Assembly: GCA_948482415.1 (NCBI GenBank) | Contig: CAOMFZ010000088.1 | Coordinates: forward strand, 1 to 9,131 | Source: an uncultured Mailhella sp. | Lineage (GTDB): Bacteria > Desulfobacterota > Desulfovibrionia > Desulfovibrionales > Desulfovibrionaceae | DNA length: 9,131 nt | Reading direction: 5' to 3' | Shown here: positions 6,111 through 9,131 of the stretch, in pieces | Layout: every line of letters starts with the position of its first letter | How positions within the stretch are numbered: the first letter of the stretch is position 1 | Position numbers and translations under genes: made by a program | The notes under the pieces: model-generated | What the model was told of the DNA's origin: nothing | Seen by the model: the letters and a program-made list of their open reading frames with translations, nothing else | Databases searched by the model: none

Positions 6111-6944
6111 TTACATATTTTCTTGCATGGTTTTTGCCATAATCAGCAAATTTTCATCATAATTTTTTGCCAAAGGATTGAGCATAACCGCTTTTCCCCC
6201 AATTTCACGGGCAAAAGCTTCAACCTGACGGCTGGCAATTTCTTTTTGATAAAAAATTGCCCGAACATTATTCTTTTTAGCAATATCTATACATTCCTGC
6301 AAGTATTTTGCACCGGCTTCCTTGCCGTACTTTTCCAAAGTATACATGGTCAGCCCGTATTCATCGGCAAAATAGCCAAAAGCAGGGTGAAATGTCATAA
6401 AACTTTTTTGGCTTGAATTTGCAAAAATAGCTTGTATTTCCGTATCAATTTCCTGTAATTTCTCTCTATAGCCACGGGCATTTTGCATATATTCAGTTTT
6501 ATTTTCAGGGTCAAGCGCGCTCACTTCTTCGGCAATTTTCTGCACCATCACCATTGCCCGCTTTGGCGAAAGCCAAATATGCGGATCTCTGTCCTCCCCA
6601 AGCATTAAATCCGGATAGACCTTTGCGGCTGCATCATGCAGAGGCACAATTTTTATGGTATCCGGCAGCTGTCCAAGAATATTGAGCTTTTCTCCGGCTA
6701 CCCCTATGGTAAAATAAAGGTCGGCTTTTTGTATTTCCATAAGCGCTTTGGGGCTTGGAGCATAGCTTGCAGGGCTTCCTCCCTCAGGAATAACATAGAG
6801 GATTTCAGCTTTATCGCCCACAACCTCCTGCACCAGCTTGATTTCCGGCACAATACTGACGGCTATGGTCAAATCCTTTGCCTGTGCCGCAGAAGTTCCC
6901 GAACAAAGCATATATACTACTAAAATAAATAACAATTTTTTCAT
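6111..6944 (-). CDS. znuA: Metal ABC transporter substrate-binding protein, ZnuA-like
   Basis: A 277-residue cluster A-I (TroA/ZnuA) periplasmic binding protein. The N-terminus is a signal peptide: MKK, a hydrophobic core and likely cleavage after AQA (residue 22). C14 is not in a lipobox context, so it should be soluble in the periplasm. H122 (in DPHIWLSP) and H186 (in TFHPAFGYFADEYGL) match two metal ligands of the family. The position of the first usual His holds A59 (GGSPASYAPSP), and the usual Asp near the C-terminus is N256 (LNPLAKNY). The acidic/His-rich loop of enteric ZnuA is reduced to a few residues (GEDRDPH). The ATG at 6942-6944 with upstream GTGAG is preferred; a GTG four codons earlier has no ribosome-binding site. 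It is the first gene of the operon. Metal identity is uncertain. Confidence 0.9.
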   Translation of the reverse strand: MKKLLFILVVYMLCSGTSAAQAKDLTIAVSIVPEIKLVQEVVGDKAEILYVIPEGGSPASYAPSPKALMEIQKADLYFTIGVAGEKLNILGQLPDTIKIVPLHDAAAKVYPDLMLGEDRDPHIWLSPKRAMVMVQKIAEEVSALDPENKTEYMQNARGYREKLQEIDTEIQAIFANSSQKSFMTFHPAFGYFADEYGLTMYTLEKYGKEAGAKYLQECIDIAKKNNVRAIFYQKEIASRQVEAFAREIGGKAVMLNPLAKNYDENLLIMAKTMQENM

Positions 6945-6959
6945 ATAATTACTCACAGA

Positions 6960-6976
6960 TTGAAATAAAATTTCAA
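6960..6976. promoter_or_regulatory. 17-bp palindrome, candidate metalloregulator operator
   Basis: TTGAAAT-aaa-ATTTCAA is a perfect 7-3-7 palindrome 15 bp before the znuA ATG, at about the expected transcription start of the candidate promoter. Size and AT-rich symmetry resemble Fur-superfamily (Zur, PerR, Fur) boxes, and a metal-uptake operon is a natural target. The exact consensus was not recognised. Confidence 0.45.
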
Positions 6977-6982
6977 AAGACG

Positions 6983-7011
6983 CTTTTACGTTCTTTTGCC
7001 ATTAATTGCAA
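6983..7011 (-). promoter_or_regulatory. Candidate promoter of the metal transporter operon
   Basis: On the minus strand, TTGCAA (7011-7006), a 17-bp spacer and TAAAAG (6988-6983) form a moderate sigma-70 promoter, four of six matches in each box. The -35 lies within an 8-bp palindrome ATTGCAAT (7005-7012). Transcription would begin near 6976, at the edge of the 17-bp palindrome. Confidence 0.4.
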
Positions 7012-7037
7012 TAAAAAAAAACATACATTAAAACACT

Positions 7038-7065
7038 TTGCAAAGGCATGTATATCTGTTAAAAT
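7038..7065 (+). promoter_or_regulatory. Candidate lgt promoter
   Basis: TTGCAA (7038-7043), a 16-bp spacer and TAAAAT (7060-7065, five of six), with TGT before the -10 giving an extended -10. Predicted transcription starts near 7072, leaving a leader of about 14 nt that contains the GGAGAG Shine-Dalgarno (7077-7082). This also argues against translation beginning at the TTG at 7038. Confidence 0.5.
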
Positions 7066-7085
7066 TATTTTCAGACGGAGAGCCT

Positions 7086-7931
7086 ATGTATTATCAACAT
7101 TCCATTGACCCCATTTTTATTTCCACGCCTTTTATCAGCATTCACTGGTACGGCATGATGTATATTTTTGCTTTTTTTTTCGGCTGGGGAATTGCCCTTT
7201 ATTTCACCAGAGCCCCCCATGCCAATTTTACCAAACACGATGTTGAAGATTTAATTACCTATATTATTCTGGGGGTTATCTTAGGAGGCAGGTTTGGCTA
7301 TGTCCTCTTTTACGATTTTCCCTATTATGCTGAAAACCCCCTTGATATATTCAAAATCTGGCAGGGCGGCATGTCATTCCACGGCGGTTTTTCGGGCGTT
7401 TTGCTCGCGGCTTTTTACTGGGCTCATAAAAATAAAAAAGATTATATTGAACTCACGGATTTTATTGCGCCCTGCGTGCCGATTGGGCTGTTTTTCGGAA
7501 GACTCGGCAATTTCATCAACGGCGAGTTATGGGGCAAAGAAAGCACGCTTCCCTGGGCTGTGATTTTCCCCAACGGCGGCAATGTTCCCCGCCACCCCAG
7601 CCAACTCTATGAAGCAGGACTTGAAGGACTTGTGCTTTTTCTTGTGCTCTTTTTTGCTGCAAAGAAAAATCCGCCTAAAGGATATTTATCCGCTATTTTC
7701 TGCATTGGCTACGGGCTTGCGCGCTGCTTTGCGGAATTTTTCCGCATTCCTGACCCACAATATGGCTATTTTCTTGGTTTTATCACCATGGGACAAATCC
7801 TTTGCCTGCCCATGTTCCTGATTGGATTTATCCTGCTCTGTTTGAGCAAAAAATGGGCGGATAATCCCCATTACGACACTGTTCACTGTAAAGACGGCAC
7901 CCATCTTCGCGTAAAACGGTATAAAAAATGA
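7086..7931 (+). CDS. lgt: Prolipoprotein diacylglyceryl transferase
   Basis: A 281-residue inner-membrane enzyme with about seven hydrophobic segments. It transfers diacylglycerol from phosphatidylglycerol to the lipobox cysteine of prolipoproteins, the first step of lipoprotein maturation. Visible marks: ISIHWYGMMY (18-27), GGRFGYVLFYD (67-77), SFHGG with H99 (cf. E. coli H103), the signature GRLGNFINGELWG (138-150) with R139 (cf. E. coli R143), RHPSQLYEA (169-177) and AEFFRIPD (216-223, cf. E. coli R239). It lacks the insertion E. coli Lgt has before RHPSQ, giving a shorter protein. ATG 7086 is chosen for its GGAGAG four bases upstream and its family-like N-terminus. The stop overlaps the next gene by 4 bp (ATGA). 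Confidence 0.96.
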   Translation: MYYQHSIDPIFISTPFISIHWYGMMYIFAFFFGWGIALYFTRAPHANFTKHDVEDLITYIILGVILGGRFGYVLFYDFPYYAENPLDIFKIWQGGMSFHGGFSGVLLAAFYWAHKNKKDYIELTDFIAPCVPIGLFFGRLGNFINGELWGKESTLPWAVIFPNGGNVPRHPSQLYEAGLEGLVLFLVLFFAAKKNPPKGYLSAIFCIGYGLARCFAEFFRIPDPQYGYFLGFITMGQILCLPMFLIGFILLCLSKKWADNPHYDTVHCKDGTHLRVKRYKK

Positions 7932-8728
7932 TCAGCACAGCTGTTTTTATTTTTTGCGGCATACTCTCAGGAATTTTTTCAGGGCTTTTGGGCATTGGCG
8001 GAGGCTTGGTGATTGTGCCCCTGCTTATCCTTGTTTTTGAGCACACAGCGCAAATTCCTGCGCATCATATTATGCACGTTGTTGTGGCAACGTCTCTTTC
8101 TGCGTCTATTTTTACGTCCTTTTCCAGTGCTTATGCACAAACCAAAAGGCAATCCGTCCTGTGGGATATTGTAAAAATTATGAGTCCGTTTATTATTCTC
8201 GGCACTCTGCTGGGCGCAAGTCTGGCAAATCTTTTTTCAGCCAATTTTATGCGCTGGATTTTACTTATTTTTCTGTTCAGCGTTGCCACACAAATGTTTT
8301 TTGATTTATACCCGAAGAACACAGCAAAAAATTTTTCAAAGGGCGCTTACCGCGTCACTTCCTTTATTATCGGGGCATTTTCCAGTTTTGTGGGACTTGC
8401 CGGGGGTAGTATTTTCGTGCCTTTTCTGCGTTACACCACAGGCGATTTGCGCAAAGCCATCGGCACTTCTTCCGCACTGGCGTGGAGTTTGGCGCTGGCA
8501 GGCGGCATTGGCTTTCTTATCTCCGGCTGGCATGTAACTGACTTGCCGCCCGTAACACTTGGCTATATTCACATTCAGGCACTTTTTTGCATTGCCTTTA
8601 CCAGCATGCTTTTTGCCCCCCTGGGTGTCAGGCTTTCCCATGCCCTGCCCGTACAGCTTCTGAAAAAACTTTTTGCCCTGCTGCTCTACGCTTCTGCCAT
8701 TCGCACGCTTATCACGGTGTTGTCGTAA
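7928..8728 (+). CDS. TSUP family permease (TauE/SafE sulfite exporter type)
   Basis: A 266-residue membrane protein of the DUF81/TSUP family, whose members move small anions, often sulfur compounds such as sulfite or sulfoacetate. The two internal repeats are visible: SGLLGIGGGLVIVPLL (18-33) and SSFVGLAGGSIFVPFL (152-167), each a glycine-rich re-entrant motif followed by a helix. About eight hydrophobic segments are present, and the C-terminus HALPVQLLKKLFALLLYASAIRTL (238-261) is family-typical. It begins at the ATG in the ATGA overlap with lgt and has no good Shine-Dalgarno of its own, so it is probably translated by coupling and shares the lgt promoter. Substrate is not predictable from sequence alone. 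The TAA (8726-8728) abuts a repeat module. Confidence 0.92.
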   Translation: MISTAVFIFCGILSGIFSGLLGIGGGLVIVPLLILVFEHTAQIPAHHIMHVVVATSLSASIFTSFSSAYAQTKRQSVLWDIVKIMSPFIILGTLLGASLANLFSANFMRWILLIFLFSVATQMFFDLYPKNTAKNFSKGAYRVTSFIIGAFSSFVGLAGGSIFVPFLRYTTGDLRKAIGTSSALAWSLALAGGIGFLISGWHVTDLPPVTLGYIHIQALFCIAFTSMLFAPLGVRLSHALPVQLLKKLFALLLYASAIRTLITVLS

Positions 8729-8743
8729 GATGACGCTCGGTCA
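8728..8743 (+). repeat. 16-bp repeat word, second exact copy
   Basis: AGATGACGCTCGGTCA, identical to 2709-2724 after dapL. Here it begins on the last base of the TSUP stop codon. Its core TGAC-gctcg-GTCA can form a small hairpin. A degenerate third copy is at 9017-9027. Confidence 0.7.
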
Positions 8744-8838
8744 AGCGATCTCTGCTGTCCATTTGCGTAAAGTTCGCTTTGCTCACTAACGCAAACGGCT
8801 TCGCCGCCTTGCCGGTGGCTCCTGCTGACACTCGCTCC

Positions 8839-8900
8839 TTTTACATTCTGTTAGATAACTCGAAGAGTTAGAAATCTTACAGAATGTTAAAGGTTCTCGT
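8839..8900 (+). repeat. Structured intergenic repeat, copy 2
   Basis: Counterpart of 132-196. The outer stem is 8843-8856 (ACATTCTGTTAGAT) against 8874-8887 (ATCTTACAGAATGT), with a single T-T mismatch at the same position as in copy 1. The inner stem AACTC (8857-8861) pairs with GAGTT (8865-8869) around the same GAA triloop, and AGAA (8870-8873) forms the 3'-side bulge. It is followed by GTTAAAGGTTCTCGT. The words TTTTACAT, TGTTAG, CTTACA and GTTCTCGT are shared with copy 1, while stem bases differ in a paired manner. Confidence 0.7.
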
Positions 8901-8945
8901 ACCCGGCGTGACTGCAAAATGAAATTTTAGCAGCCTAAGTCGGGT
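8901..8945 (+). repeat. Composite hairpin directly after structured repeat copy 2
   Basis: Outer ACCCG (8901-8905) pairs with CGGGT (8941-8945). Inside, CTGC (8912-8915) pairs with GCAG (8930-8933) and AAAAT (8916-8920) with ATTTT (8924-8928), around a GAA triloop with one bulged A. It occupies the same relative place as the hairpin at 201-236 after copy 1, but has no T-run, so it does not look like a standard terminator. Confidence 0.5.
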
Positions 8946-8993
8946 GCTCGCTTGCAATTTGCGCGGAAATCGTTTCGCTCGCACTGCGAGGCA

Positions 8994-9010
8994 TACCACT
9001 TCCTGTGGTA
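8994..9010 (+). repeat. TTCCT-loop hairpin
   Basis: TACCAC (8994-8999) pairs perfectly with GTGGTA (9005-9010) around TTCCT. At 2764-2776 the same loop and closing AC/GT are held in a different stem, GCAC/GTGC. Confidence 0.55.
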
Positions 9011-9030
9011 ATAAAAATGACGTTCGGAGT

Positions 9031-9050
9031 ATCGATTTCTATCGATTTCT
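9031..9050. repeat. Perfect 10-bp tandem duplication
   Basis: ATCGATTTCT occurs twice in direct succession (9031-9040, 9041-9050). The unit includes part of the CGATTTCTGCTGTC repeat word, suggesting slippage within that word. The copy at 8746-8759 is not duplicated. Confidence 0.8.
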
Positions 9051-9080
9051 GCTGTCGTTTCTGTACGGCTCGTTCCTTCC

Positions 9081-9131
9081 CTAAATCCTGTTGGCATACA
9101 GATTTTCTAAAAATTCTTCCATTGCCGCGTC
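9081..9131 (-). CDS. C-terminal end of an unidentified protein (partial)
   Basis: Reading inward from the right edge on the minus strand, 16 sense codons (DAAMEEFLENLYANRI) end at a TAG at 9081-9083. The composition looks like the end of an amphipathic helix and is more protein-like than the repeat DNA beside it. Too little is visible to name a family, and a chance open frame cannot be excluded. If real, the gene converges on the TSUP gene across the repeat region. Confidence 0.45.
   Translation of the reverse strand, partial: DAAMEEFLENLYANRI

Larger units (their letters stand above)
8729..9080. other. Non-coding mosaic of hairpin repeats between convergent genes
   Basis: There is no convincing gene in these 352 bp. 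The region is a chain of short palindromes. TGAC-gctcg-GTCA (8731-8743) is followed by TTTGCGT (8762-8768) pairing with ACGCAAA (8789-8795) around an inner AAAG-ttcg-CTTT and an 8-nt 3' bulge. Then come CGGC-ttc-GCCG (about 8796-8806), the structured repeat copy 2 (8839-8900), a composite hairpin (8901-8945), CTCGC-act-GCGAG (about 8978-8990) and TACCAC-ttcct-GTGGTA (8994-9010). Words CGATCTCTGCTGTC (8746-8759) and CGATTTCTGCTGTC (9043-9056) recur with one mismatch, as do ATGACGCTCGG (8730-8740) and ATGACGTTCGG (9017-9027). This suggests accumulated or duplicated repeat units. No canonical T-tailed terminator is seen. Confidence 0.6.

Noticed and set aside
6900..6944. Lipoprotein signal in the binding protein (C14)
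   Set aside because: The residues before the cysteine (Y-M-L) do not fit a lipobox, and a standard signal peptidase site follows at AQA.
6945..6956. GTG start four codons upstream for the binding protein
   Set aside because: No ribosome-binding site precedes it, and the GTG itself is part of the GTGAG that serves the ATG at 6944.
7038..7085. Longer lgt start at TTG 7038
   Set aside because: TTG 7038 falls in the likely -35 box, the added residues are not family-like, and ATG 7086 has a strong GGAGAG upstream.
8843..8887. Possible integron attC site (imperfect palindrome, GTTAGAT matches GTTRRRY)
   Set aside because: The match occurs in one copy only and in the wrong arm; the 3' end GTTAAAG fails the consensus, no cassette array is present, and neighbours are housekeeping genes.
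8729..9080. CRISPR array or tRNA/rRNA genes in the right intergenic region
   Set aside because: Repeats are not regularly spaced or of uniform length, and no cloverleaf or rRNA-like sequence was recognised.

Overview
The window looks like chromosomal DNA from a low-to-mid G+C bacterium. The Lgt protein has Proteobacteria-style motifs (SFHGG, GRLGNFINGELWG, RHPSQLYEA). Lysine/DAP synthesis uses the aminotransferase shortcut (DapL), and there is an alpha-hydroxy-acid oxidase with an N-terminal cysteine cluster. Together these suggest a low-G+C relative of Desulfovibrio-type bacteria. This placement is inference; nothing here fixes the genus, and some anaerobic Firmicutes carry similar genes.

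Layout, left to right. Positions 1-102 hold the apparent 3' end of a + strand gene, followed by a compact block of hairpins (107-247) that ends converging transcription. A minus-strand FMN-dependent alpha-hydroxy-acid oxidizing enzyme (276-1313) and a plus-strand dapL (1486-2706) diverge from a shared 172-bp control region. A repeat module and a strong terminator follow dapL. After a 270-bp AT-rich leader comes a soluble PAS-GGDEF diguanylate cyclase (3111-4370). A bidirectional terminator separates it from a convergent three-gene metal ABC transporter operon on the minus strand (6944 down to 4425: binding protein, ATPase, permease). From the next divergent promoter region run lgt (7086-7931) and a TSUP/TauE-SafE permease (7928-8728), overlapping by 4 bp. 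The window closes with about 350 bp of non-coding mosaic repeats and the apparent C-terminal tail of a minus-strand gene (9081-9131).

How the genes work together. The ABC operon imports a divalent metal, probably zinc. Its ATPase has a histidine-rich tail, while the binding protein lacks the usual His-rich loop and two of the usual metal-ligand residues. Lgt attaches diacylglycerol to prolipoproteins; the co-translated TSUP permease probably exports a small anion, often a sulfur compound. DapL makes LL-diaminopimelate for lysine and peptidoglycan. Otherwise the genes are ordinary housekeeping and accessory functions, without a defence system or mobile-element gene.

The most unusual content is between genes. 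Two distant intergenic regions (132-196 and 8839-8900) carry copies of one imperfect palindrome. Flanking words, a GAA triloop, a T-T mismatch and a 3'-side A-rich bulge are kept, while the stems differ by compensating changes. Two further short repeat modules recur: AGATGACGCTCGGTCA right after two stop codons, and a TTCCT-loop hairpin with different paired stems. These look like a family of dispersed structured intergenic repeats, judged here by eye only.
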